DNA from: Prosthecobacter debontii
Lineage (GTDB): Bacteria > Verrucomicrobiota > Verrucomicrobiia > Verrucomicrobiales > Verrucomicrobiaceae
Assembly: GCA_945860295.1 (NCBI GenBank)
Contig: CAMAQH010000029.1
Location: forward strand, 1-48,349
Length of the DNA stretch: 48,349 nt
Direction: 5' to 3'
The notes under the pieces were generated by a model. The model searched no databases. It saw nothing but the letters and a program-made list of their open reading frames with translations, and had not been told where the DNA came from. A program made the translations under genes and the position numbers. This document shows, one piece after another, positions 27,675-35,453 of the stretch. How positions within the stretch are numbered: position 1 is the first letter of the stretch; every line of letters begins with the position of its first letter.

Positions 27675-29126
27675 ATGTTTAGCATTGTCGAAGCCATCCG
27701 TGAGCGCGCGAAGCCTGAGGCAGTCGCGCTAGTGCAAAAGGAACGCACGCTCAGCTATCAAGAACTCTTCACTCGCTGCGATGCCATCGCGGCCACACTG
27801 CGCTCGGTATTAATTCGCGAGCCGGGGCGCAGTGATCGCCTGCGCATAGGGGTGCATTACCCGAGCTGCCTCGACTACGTGCCACTCGCGCTCGCCACAC
27901 TGGCAGCGGGCGGCTGCTTTGTGCCGATCCCGGACGAACTCGCGGAGGAAGAGAAGCGTGAACTGCTAAATCGCACCGCGCTTGACACCGTGCTCGTGAT
28001 CGAAAGCGGGGCTGCATGGGTGCCATCGGATGCTCAGCGTTTGGGTAAACTCAAAGTCGGCTCACAGCACGTGCTCATCCTGCGAGTGGCAAGCACGAAG
28101 GCTGCTTTTCCATCAGTAGCCTTTGAAGCATTGAACCCCGCTTTCATCCGCTTTAGCTCCGGCACGACGGGAAAATCAAAAGGCGTGCTACTTTCTCACG
28201 AGTCTCTTTTACAGCGCATCAGTGCGGCAAATGAGGGGCTGCGCATCGGCACTGGAGATCGTGTGCTGTGGGTGCTACCGATGGCTCACCACTTCGCCGT
28301 TTCCATCGTGCTTTATCTCTATTACGGAGCCACGACAATCATCGAGGAGACGCATCTCGGTGAAGATCTACTGTGCACGGGTGCTGAGCAAAAAGCTACG
28401 ATCATGTATGGTAGCCCCGTGCATTACCGTCAGCTAGTTGAGGCACCGGACATCGCGCAATGGAGCACGCTCCGTCTCGCGGTGGCGACGGCAACAGCAC
28501 TGGATACAGCCACGGCGCAGAAGTTTCATGCGCGGTTCGGACTCGATCTCGTGCAGGGACTCGGGATCATCGAGCTTGGCTTGCCGATCCTGAATCTCAC
28601 AGGCGCGCATGATGCACCAGAAGCACTCGGCCTGCCACTGCCCGCCTACCAAGCTTTACTGAAAGATGAAAGCGACCAAGAGCTGGGTGAAATCTGCCTG
28701 CGCGGACCAGGCATGTTTGATGCCTATCTTGATCCTTGGAAGCCGCGCGCTGAAGTCGTGGACGCTGACGGCTGGTTCGCCACAGGCGATCTCGGCAAAC
28801 GTGATGAGGCAGGGCGCATCTACATCTGCGGTCGCAAGAAGACACTTATCAATGTCGGCGGCATGAAGGTCTTCCCTGAAGAGGTCGAAGCTGTGCTGGA
28901 TTCACATCCGAAAGTGCAGCGCTCAATCGTCGAAGCACGCCTGCACCCGCTTTATGGAGAAGTGCCCGTGGCGCGCTATATTCCCTGCCCCGATGGCGCT
29001 ACGACGACGATGGATATCCGCACGCATTGCCGCACGAGACTCGCAGGATACAAGATACCACTTATCTTCACCGTCGTGACGGAACTGCCTTTAACCGCGA
29101 GCGGAAAGCTGAAGCGCCTTACTTAA
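27675..29126 (+). CDS. AMP-dependent acyl-CoA synthetase/ligase
   Basis: A 483-residue ANL-superfamily enzyme with all main motifs: RFSSGTTGKSKGVLLSH (A3), GLGIIELGLP (A5 region), GWFATGDLGKRDEAGRIY (A7/A8), GRKKTLINVGGMKVFP, and the catalytic lysine region LPLTASGKLKRLT at the C-terminus. It activates an organic acid, probably a fatty acid, as an adenylate and then a thioester. Its gene begins 9 bp after the PagL-like gene, so recycling of fatty acids released from lipid A is a reasonable inference. The 3' end overlaps the convergent membrane-protein gene by eight bases. Confidence 0.9.
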   Translation: MFSIVEAIRERAKPEAVALVQKERTLSYQELFTRCDAIAATLRSVLIREPGRSDRLRIGVHYPSCLDYVPLALATLAAGGCFVPIPDELAEEEKRELLNRTALDTVLVIESGAAWVPSDAQRLGKLKVGSQHVLILRVASTKAAFPSVAFEALNPAFIRFSSGTTGKSKGVLLSHESLLQRISAANEGLRIGTGDRVLWVLPMAHHFAVSIVLYLYYGATTIIEETHLGEDLLCTGAEQKATIMYGSPVHYRQLVEAPDIAQWSTLRLAVATATALDTATAQKFHARFGLDLVQGLGIIELGLPILNLTGAHDAPEALGLPLPAYQALLKDESDQELGEICLRGPGMFDAYLDPWKPRAEVVDADGWFATGDLGKRDEAGRIYICGRKKTLINVGGMKVFPEEVEAVLDSHPKVQRSIVEARLHPLYGEVPVARYIPCPDGATTTMDIRTHCRTRLAGYKIPLIFTVVTELPLTASGKLKRLT

Positions 29127-29559
29127 GCGCAGCCAACGAGTGCTCCGTTTTAGTGGCAGTATCAGACAGAGCACCGTCGCAGAGCATCACACCAAGAAGG
29201 CCAGCAAACCAAGCCGCAAGCACGCCTGAGAACGGCTCAAAAAGGATGCCGTTGAACGCGAGCGCAGGCGTCATCAGAAGAGTCAGAAAGGTGACGGCGA
29301 AGAGGTAGAGAATCTTCACCCAAACCTGTGGCAATGTCATGCATATCCACGCGCTACTAAAGGCCATGAAGGTGTAGTAAGCATATTGCAGCAGCTTGCA
29401 GTGATTCACCCCATCAGTAGGCAAGACAAGGAAGCGCGGCTGGCGATCGCCAAGCCAGTGTGCCGCTTCGACAAAAATGCCGAAGTGATAAAGCGCGAGT
29501 ATGGGCACGCAGACAAGGATGCCGATGAAAAGTGAAGTGGCAGAGCGATTACGAACCAT
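29119..29559 (-). CDS. Small multi-spanning membrane protein of unknown function
   Basis: A 146-residue hydrophobic protein with about four predicted helices (around 9-32, 58-76, 80-98 and 104-127). I recognise no family. It starts inside the end of the ClpX-like gene (11-base overlap), so it should be co-translated with it, and may be a partner or substrate of that unfoldase. It overlaps the convergent acyl-CoA ligase gene at its 3' end. Confidence 0.65.
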   Translation of the reverse strand: MVRNRSATSLFIGILVCVPILALYHFGIFVEAAHWLGDRQPRFLVLPTDGVNHCKLLQYAYYTFMAFSSAWICMTLPQVWVKILYLFAVTFLTLLMTPALAFNGILFEPFSGVLAAWFAGLLGVMLCDGALSDTATKTEHSLAALK

Positions 29560-31186
29560 GGGATTCAGTGCTAAAAATTTTAGGTTGGCGGTATGAGTTC
29601 ACGACGAGGTCACTCAAATATTTCTCAGGCTCCTCGGCCGCTTCTCGTGTGAGATGGAACACGGTTTGGGCGCTACTACGAGAGATGAGCTGTAGCCCAA
29701 AGGGAAAATCTTTGAAGAGCCGTGCACACATCACATCGATAGCACTGCCCTCACACTCAGCACGCTGAACGAGTGAGCGGATGGCCCCTGAATCGAACAC
29801 AAGAGCCAGGCCATAATCACTGGCAAAACGTGTGGCAAAAAGGCGCACTTCATCCGCACGCACATCTGTATGCAGGCTGTGTGAATCGAGACGACAGCGC
29901 TCAAGGGCCTTGGCCGTGTCCTTCACCAGTTCGCCATCCACGATGAGATAAGGCACTCCGAGGCTGGGCAGTTCAAACTTAAAGTCGCGCAGCACTTTCT
30001 CCCAAGCGGTGACGAGACCACGCGCGCCCGTTTTCTCTTCAGCAGCAGTCACCGCGACAGCGCGGAGGGCATCATCTTCAAAAACGGCACGCACGCCATA
30101 AGCATGAAACTCACGCTCATATTGGCGGATGAGACTGCCCTCACTGTTCTTCATGATTTGGAAGAGATCATCAGAGGTGAGCGCCTCACAAAAGACACGC
30201 ACGGGCAGGCGACCAACGAACTCAGCTTCGAATCCGTAGTCGATGAAATCCTTGGTCCGCGCCTGACGCAAAAGATCTTCAGGCGCAGGCTTGTCATGCA
30301 TCGCGGCACCGAATCCGATGGAGGCTTTGCTCTGTCTCTTCTCGATGATTTTCTCAATACCTGAGAAGGCGCCGCTGACGATAAAGAGGATGTTCCGCGT
30401 GTTCACCACCTCACGGCCCGTGCGACCTTTGCGCGTATCAAACATCATCTGCATCTGGCTGCGGATGTCGTTTGGTGCATAGAGCGCCACTTCGGTTTCC
30501 TCCATGAGCTTGAGCAGTGCCGTCTGCACGCCGCGCCCACTGACATCACGACCGACGCGGCCTTCACCGCCAGTGGCGAGCTTGTCGATCTCATCGAGAT
30601 AAATGATGCCATGCTGCGCAAGTTCGACGTTGCCATTGGCCTTCGCCACGAGGTCACGCACGAGGTCATCGACATCACCACCGACATAACCTGTCTCGCT
30701 AAACTTAGTCGCATCAGCCTTCACAAACGGCACACCGATGAGATCCGCGATGTGTTTGACGAGATAGGTTTTACCCACACCCGTCGGCCCACTGATGACG
30801 ACATTTTGCTTTGAGAACTCGAGCGCCGCCGCGCCCTTCTGCTGCTTGTGCTCACGCAGCATCCGCGCGTGGTTGTAGTGATCACAGACAGCAGTGGCCA
30901 GCACCTTTTTAGCCTCGTCCTGGCGGATCACAAAGCGGTCCAGGTAAGCTTTGATGTCAGCAGGCTTGTAACGAAAATCGAAAGCCGCAGCGGGCACATC
31001 GATCACCGGCGATTCATCATCCTCCACCGACTCAGCGGGAGTAGCCAGGTCATGCGGCTCGACACGCGAGAAGATGACCTGACCGCCGAGGCTGTTCTTG
31101 ATGAAGTCCTCCAGCTTACGCGTGATCTCCTCAGGCGAGGGATGCGGCATGGCCGGGTTTGGAGGTTCCGTGTTGGAGTCGCTCAT
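29549..31186 (-). CDS. ClpX-like AAA+ unfoldase without zinc domain, with C-terminal extension
   Basis: A 545-residue AAA+ ATPase closest to ClpX. Present are Walker A GPTGVGKT (133-140), pore loop GYVG (166-169), Walker B IIYLDEIDK (194-202), the arginine-rich GRDVSGRGVQTALLKLME block, a ClpP-docking IGF loop (290-292) and sensor-2 GARG (387-390). The usual N-terminal four-cysteine zinc-binding domain is missing and replaced by a different ~70-residue region. About 115 residues after the ClpX core (from ~430) form an extra C-terminal domain. No clpP lies nearby. This is probably a paralogue with different adaptor use, not the housekeeping ClpX. Confidence 0.88.
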   Translation of the reverse strand: MSDSNTEPPNPAMPHPSPEEITRKLEDFIKNSLGGQVIFSRVEPHDLATPAESVEDDESPVIDVPAAAFDFRYKPADIKAYLDRFVIRQDEAKKVLATAVCDHYNHARMLREHKQQKGAAALEFSKQNVVISGPTGVGKTYLVKHIADLIGVPFVKADATKFSETGYVGGDVDDLVRDLVAKANGNVELAQHGIIYLDEIDKLATGGEGRVGRDVSGRGVQTALLKLMEETEVALYAPNDIRSQMQMMFDTRKGRTGREVVNTRNILFIVSGAFSGIEKIIEKRQSKASIGFGAAMHDKPAPEDLLRQARTKDFIDYGFEAEFVGRLPVRVFCEALTSDDLFQIMKNSEGSLIRQYEREFHAYGVRAVFEDDALRAVAVTAAEEKTGARGLVTAWEKVLRDFKFELPSLGVPYLIVDGELVKDTAKALERCRLDSHSLHTDVRADEVRLFATRFASDYGLALVFDSGAIRSLVQRAECEGSAIDVMCARLFKDFPFGLQLISRSSAQTVFHLTREAAEEPEKYLSDLVVNSYRQPKIFSTESHGS

Positions 31187-31340
31187 GGGTTCCTCATTGT
31201 TCGCGAGACAGAGCGGAGAGGCAATGAAGAAACCTTATTTCGGAACAACTCAAGAAGCATTGAACCGGAGCAGAATTTGTCCTCAAGGCGGCTTGAGTGG
31301 ACTTAAAATGTTCCAGCTCATAGTCGGCATCGCATGCGGA

Positions 31341-31368
31341 GTGACAATGAAGCCGTTGTGTCTATAAA
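31341..31368 (+). promoter_or_regulatory. Promoter candidate for the first TonB-dependent receptor
   Basis: GTGACA (31341-31346) and TATAAA (31363-31368) are 16 bases apart, upstream of the ATG at 31387. It would give a leader of roughly a dozen bases. Confidence 0.45.
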
Positions 31369-31386
31369 AAGCGTTCCACTCTCACC

Positions 31387-33510
31387 ATGCGCTACCACTT
31401 TCACATCCTTGTCCTAACCACGTTGCCAATTCTATTGCTGGCTGCTGATCCTATCGATACGGTGAAGAAGTTGCCGGAGATCGTGATCACCGCCACGCGC
31501 AGTGACACGGACTGTGTCAAAGTGCCAGCTCAAGTGAGGACTCTGAACGCTGAGGCCATGCTGGAGCGGCAGGCGCGCACGCTGCCTGAAGCTTTGAAGG
31601 AATTGCCTGGCGTGAATGTCCAAAAGACCTCAAACGGCCAGGGTTCACCCTTCATCCGTGGCTTCACTGGCTTCCGCAATCTCGCGCTCATCGACGGCAT
31701 CCGCTTCAACAACTCCATCTTCCGCGAAGGCCCTAACCAGTACTGGAACACCATCGACTCTTACGCCATTGACCGCTTGGAACTCGTTCCAGGCCAGGGC
31801 AGCGTCCTTTACGGTAGCGACGCCATCGGTGGCACGGTCAATATGTTTACCAAAGGCAGCGGCTACCAGAATGAAGCGCCCGGCACCTTCTTCCACGGCC
31901 TCACTGCCTATCGCGGCTCCACCGCTGAGGAGAGCAACGTCATGCGCCAGGAAGTGCAGTTCGGCGAAGGCGGAAGCTGGGGACTTCACCTCGGAGCTAG
32001 CTTAAAATATTTTGGCGATGTCCACGCAGCAGCCATAGGTGATCAGCCCAGCACTGGCTACGATGAATGGGCCTACGATGCACGGCTCGACATCTCTCTT
32101 GATCCGAATTGGACACTGACCGCCGTCCACCAGCAGCTTCGTCAAAACGACGTCTGGCGAACTCATGCCACCGTCCGCGGCATCCCCTGGCAGGGCACGA
32201 CGATCGGGGCTGAACTGAAGCGTGCCTATGATCAAGAGCGCTCCCTTTCCTATCTGAAGCTCGCGGGCACCCACCTCGATGGCCCCATCCAGGCCGCTAG
32301 CCTCACCATCTCACTCCAGTCCATGAGCGAATATGAGCACCGTATCCGCCGCCCCATCGACAACCGCCAGAACTACTCTCAGACTGAGCTATGGACTCTC
32401 GGTTTCGATCTCCAACTTCAAAGCCAAACCCCCATCGGCAAGCTCACCTACGGGGTGGATTACTTCCACGACAGGGTCAATACCGGCAGTCAGCGCTACA
32501 AACTCAAAGGCACCTTCATCCAAGACGAAATCCAAGGTCCCGTCGGCGATGATGCTACCTATCATTTGTTCGGCGCTTATATGCAGGATGAGATCGACCT
32601 CGGCGACCGCGTTCATCTTTTTCTCGGTGGTCGTTACACTTATGCCGCCGCTGATGTCGATCGCTATGACAATGCCAACACACCAACCATCCGCTACGAC
32701 AGCCAGAGTGATCGATGGGAAAACTTTTCCGCCAGCGCGCGCCTCTCCATCGACCTCGATGAAAAGGATCTTTACCGGCTCTTCGCTGGCGTTTCACAGG
32801 GCTTTCGCGCGCCAAATCTCTCTGACATCTCTCGGCTCGACATCAACCGCACTGAAGAGGTCGAGATCCCTTCTCTCGGCCTCAATCCCGAAGAATTCAT
32901 CAACGTCGAAATCGGCCTCAAAGCCGACACCGATCACTACAGCGGCAGCCTCAGCTACTTCTACACCGACATCAATGAGATGATCATCCGCCGCGCCACT
33001 GGTGCCTTTATCGGAGCCTACCGAGTCGTCGAAAAAAAGAACGGTGGCGACGGCTTCATCCACGGCATCGAGTTCGCCAGCGAGTATCGCTTCAACCCCA
33101 ACTGGAGCGTCTTCGGCCACCTCACCTGGACAGAGGGGCAGGTCGATCAATTGGTCGGCAATACCAACACACTGCGCGCTGAGCCAGCCTCCCGCGTTGT
33201 CCCACTTATGTGGCGTGGCGGCCTGCGCTGGCAGACGGTGGACAGGCGCTGGTGGGCCGAGTTCATCACCCTCGGCCAGTGTGACGTGGAGAGGCTGAAT
33301 GCTAGCGACCAACGCGATACCCAGCGCATCCCGCCGGGTGGCAATCCCGGCTTCAACTGGCTAGCGCTGCGCGGCGGCTGCCAGATCACCGAGCACCTCA
33401 GCGTCAATCTAGCTTTAGAAAACCTACTCGATTCGGAGATCCGCCATGCTGGTTCCGGCTCAAATGAAGGTGGCTTCGGCGCTGTCATCGGCGCGACCGT
33501 GAAGTGGTGA
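31387..33510 (+). CDS. TonB-dependent outer-membrane receptor (heme/CirA-like)
   Basis: A 707-residue receptor with signal peptide (MRYHFHILVLTTLPILLLAA), a TonB-box-like PEIVITATRS near residue 30, a plug domain (about 40-165: FIRGFTGFRNLALIDGIRF, VLYGSDAIGGTVNM), and a 22-strand-type barrel ending in VKW. The barrel contains QGFRAPNLSDI and a following LNPEE...NVEIG, resembling the FRAP/NPNL boxes of heme receptors, but the substrate is not certain. Its stop is one base from that of the convergent SGNH hydrolase gene. I do not find the 15-bp dyad of the tonB operon in its 200-bp upstream region. Confidence 0.9.
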   Translation: MRYHFHILVLTTLPILLLAADPIDTVKKLPEIVITATRSDTDCVKVPAQVRTLNAEAMLERQARTLPEALKELPGVNVQKTSNGQGSPFIRGFTGFRNLALIDGIRFNNSIFREGPNQYWNTIDSYAIDRLELVPGQGSVLYGSDAIGGTVNMFTKGSGYQNEAPGTFFHGLTAYRGSTAEESNVMRQEVQFGEGGSWGLHLGASLKYFGDVHAAAIGDQPSTGYDEWAYDARLDISLDPNWTLTAVHQQLRQNDVWRTHATVRGIPWQGTTIGAELKRAYDQERSLSYLKLAGTHLDGPIQAASLTISLQSMSEYEHRIRRPIDNRQNYSQTELWTLGFDLQLQSQTPIGKLTYGVDYFHDRVNTGSQRYKLKGTFIQDEIQGPVGDDATYHLFGAYMQDEIDLGDRVHLFLGGRYTYAAADVDRYDNANTPTIRYDSQSDRWENFSASARLSIDLDEKDLYRLFAGVSQGFRAPNLSDISRLDINRTEEVEIPSLGLNPEEFINVEIGLKADTDHYSGSLSYFYTDINEMIIRRATGAFIGAYRVVEKKNGGDGFIHGIEFASEYRFNPNWSVFGHLTWTEGQVDQLVGNTNTLRAEPASRVVPLMWRGGLRWQTVDRRWWAEFITLGQCDVERLNASDQRDTQRIPPGGNPGFNWLALRGGCQITEHLSVNLALENLLDSEIRHAGSGSNEGGFGAVIGATVKW

Positions 33511-33511
33511 T

Positions 33512-34807
33512 TCACTCCACCAAGTCACCAACGAATAGAAGCGCGCCGGGGTATATCTTGGTACCGTTGAAGCGCTCGGGCTTGTTGATGGTGTTTTTAT
33601 TCTTGGCTAGGATGGTGGCTTTGTCCGGCTGATCGGGATGGATCTCAATCTTCACGTTATGCACGCTGTCGGTTAGGCCGTCCCCAATCATAAGTGAGGA
33701 GAGACGGTGGTAGGTGCAATAGGCGTCGAAACGCGGGACGATCTTCGCAGGCTGGTCATCGAGCGTGACGATAACTTGGCCGCAATCCGGGCCGACGAGG
33801 TCGTAAAGGGCGCAGCGGGAGCCTTTGAACTTGAAGGAGATCGTTTCGCCAGGCTTTGAGCCGGTGTGAAGATTTGGTAACCGAGCAGCCCAGCGCTTGC
33901 CGAAGTCGTCAGTCTTTACATCGACTGCGGTGATACCGCTGGAGAGTTTGGCGGCGCTGATTGGTGCGAGTTTGGCGTTCTCATAGTTCTTCGGGTTCAA
34001 CGCTACGACGAGTGTGTGTGCGGCAGATTTAACTGAGGCATCAATGATAGGTTTGAGTGAACGAACGATGGCCGCGTGATAGAGCTTGTGACCGGTCTCG
34101 ACATGCGGATGCACGCTGTCGGGCGCGAAGACGAATTTGTCGCCAAGAGCTTTCTTTTCATCGTCGGTCTTCGGGAGTTTTGCCCTCCACTCGAGCTTGC
34201 CAGCCTTCGCCAGTTTCGCTACTTCCATGCCCATGTGGATGGTGGGGATGCCGTAGTGATCGGCGACGCTCTCCATGGCAGTGGCTGAGCGCTGGAATTT
34301 GCCGTCGAGCATCGCAGGCACGAGGGCCTCGGTGACAGTATAGACGAAGCAGATGTCGCACTCAGGCAGAGCACGCCAAGTCTGGCGGACAATGCCCTCC
34401 ATGCAGCGGATGATTTGTTCGGGTGGTGCGCCGCCATCATTCACGGCAAACTCGACGAAGAGCAGGTCGGGCTTTTGATCGAGCATGTCTTGCTTCAAAC
34501 GGAAGACGCCAAGGTCAGAGCCGGTGCCACCAATGGCGGCATTGATTTCGCTGATCTTTGCCTGAGGCCAGGCTTTCTGAAAATAAGTGAGGGTCTTCAC
34601 CCGCCATCCCGGCTGGGCGGTGATGCTGCCGCCAAAATAGCCAACCCGCAGTTCCGCGCCGGGCTGGCTGACTTTGTGCAGGAAGTTCGGCAGGCCTATG
34701 CGCGGGCGGCATTCCTGAGCGGCGACTAACGGAAAGTCAGTCTCTGCAGCCAACACGGAGAAGCTGAGAAAAAGCAGATTTAAAAGGCAAGGAAGATGAG
34801 TGCTCAT
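33512..34807 (-). CDS. Secreted SGNH/GDSL-type hydrolase
   Basis: A 431-residue protein. From the ATG at 34807 it begins with a signal peptide (MSTHLPCLLNLLFLSFSVLA). It has the SGNH blocks I (VGYFGGSITAQPGW, near residue 55), III (FAVNDGG) and V (PDSVHPHVETGHKLYH, catalytic Asp-His). The C-terminal 150 residues form an extra beta-rich domain. Such enzymes de-esterify carbohydrates or lipids. An upstream ATG at 34852 is open but leaves the signal peptide internal, so I chose the later start. Divergent from the cNMP-binding gene. Confidence 0.88.
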   Translation of the reverse strand: MSTHLPCLLNLLFLSFSVLAAETDFPLVAAQECRPRIGLPNFLHKVSQPGAELRVGYFGGSITAQPGWRVKTLTYFQKAWPQAKISEINAAIGGTGSDLGVFRLKQDMLDQKPDLLFVEFAVNDGGAPPEQIIRCMEGIVRQTWRALPECDICFVYTVTEALVPAMLDGKFQRSATAMESVADHYGIPTIHMGMEVAKLAKAGKLEWRAKLPKTDDEKKALGDKFVFAPDSVHPHVETGHKLYHAAIVRSLKPIIDASVKSAAHTLVVALNPKNYENAKLAPISAAKLSSGITAVDVKTDDFGKRWAARLPNLHTGSKPGETISFKFKGSRCALYDLVGPDCGQVIVTLDDQPAKIVPRFDAYCTYHRLSSLMIGDGLTDSVHNVKIEIHPDQPDKATILAKNKNTINKPERFNGTKIYPGALLFVGDLVE

Positions 34808-34937
34808 AATGTAGGGCGGGCTAATAGACCACTGCACGCACAGCTCTTTCAAGATCAGCTTCTTTATATAAAATCACATTCGAGAGCTTGCCATCTGGCA
34901 GGCAGTCACTTAAAAAACAAAGCATCTCCCACAAATA

Positions 34938-35396
34938 ATGAGCGCAAACTTCTCCACTCCACAAATCCCAGCATTAGGCATCATGGACCCCCTCGGCGAT
35001 GAGGATCGCGACATCCTTAGCGGCTACGGCGAGTTTCGCCCTGTGCAGCCGGGCTGCCACTTGATCGAAGAAGGCAGCGTCCAAACTGGACTGTATTTTA
35101 TCATCAGTGGTAAACTCCACGCGACGGCCATGCGCGCCGGTCACAAGGTATTGCTGGGCAGCGTCGCCACGGGTGAAACGGTGGGAGAAATCAATCTTCT
35201 CGATCCTTCCGCAGCAAGCGCCTCGGTCACGGCTGTTGAATTCAGCCAAGTCTGGTACATCGACTCGAAGAGTCTCGAGTCCTACATCAATGAGTATCCG
35301 CGCGCTGCTGCTTGGCTGCTCATCGGCGTCGGCAAGACCATCGCCCGCCGGCTGCGTGCGGTGAATGAAAAGATCGCCAGCTTCTACGGAGGTTGA
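34938..35396 (+). CDS. Stand-alone cyclic-nucleotide-binding (Crp-like effector) protein
   Basis: A 152-residue protein consisting of one cNMP-binding domain: GCHLIEEGSVQTGLYFIISG, VATGETVGEINLLDPSAAS (phosphate-binding cassette region, about 83-101), then a C-helix. No helix-turn-helix follows, so it is not a Crp-type DNA-binding regulator on its own. It may sense a nucleotide or act through a partner. An intrinsic terminator follows, so it is a single-gene unit. Confidence 0.85.
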   Translation: MSANFSTPQIPALGIMDPLGDEDRDILSGYGEFRPVQPGCHLIEEGSVQTGLYFIISGKLHATAMRAGHKVLLGSVATGETVGEINLLDPSAASASVTAVEFSQVWYIDSKSLESYINEYPRAAAWLLIGVGKTIARRLRAVNEKIASFYGG

Positions 35397-35419
35397 TTTT
35401 CTCGACCTAACTTACCTAA

Positions 35420-35450
35420 AGAGGTCGGACGCAAGTCCGCCCTCTTTTTT
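35420..35450 (+). terminator. Intrinsic terminator after the cNMP-binding gene
   Basis: An 11-bp stem with one mismatch (35420-35430 with 35435-35445) and a GCAA loop runs directly into six T residues (35445-35450). It sits 23 bases after the stop and just before the convergent glgB stop. Confidence 0.9.
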
Positions 35451-35453
35451 GGA

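Noticed and set aside
29549-31186. Housekeeping clpX or hslU
   Set aside because: It lacks the zinc domain and adjacent clpP, and the IGF loop and pore loop are ClpX-type rather than HslU-type. I therefore call it ClpX-like only.
34938-35396. Crp/Fnr transcription factor
   Set aside because: No helix-turn-helix follows the nucleotide-binding domain before the stop and terminator.
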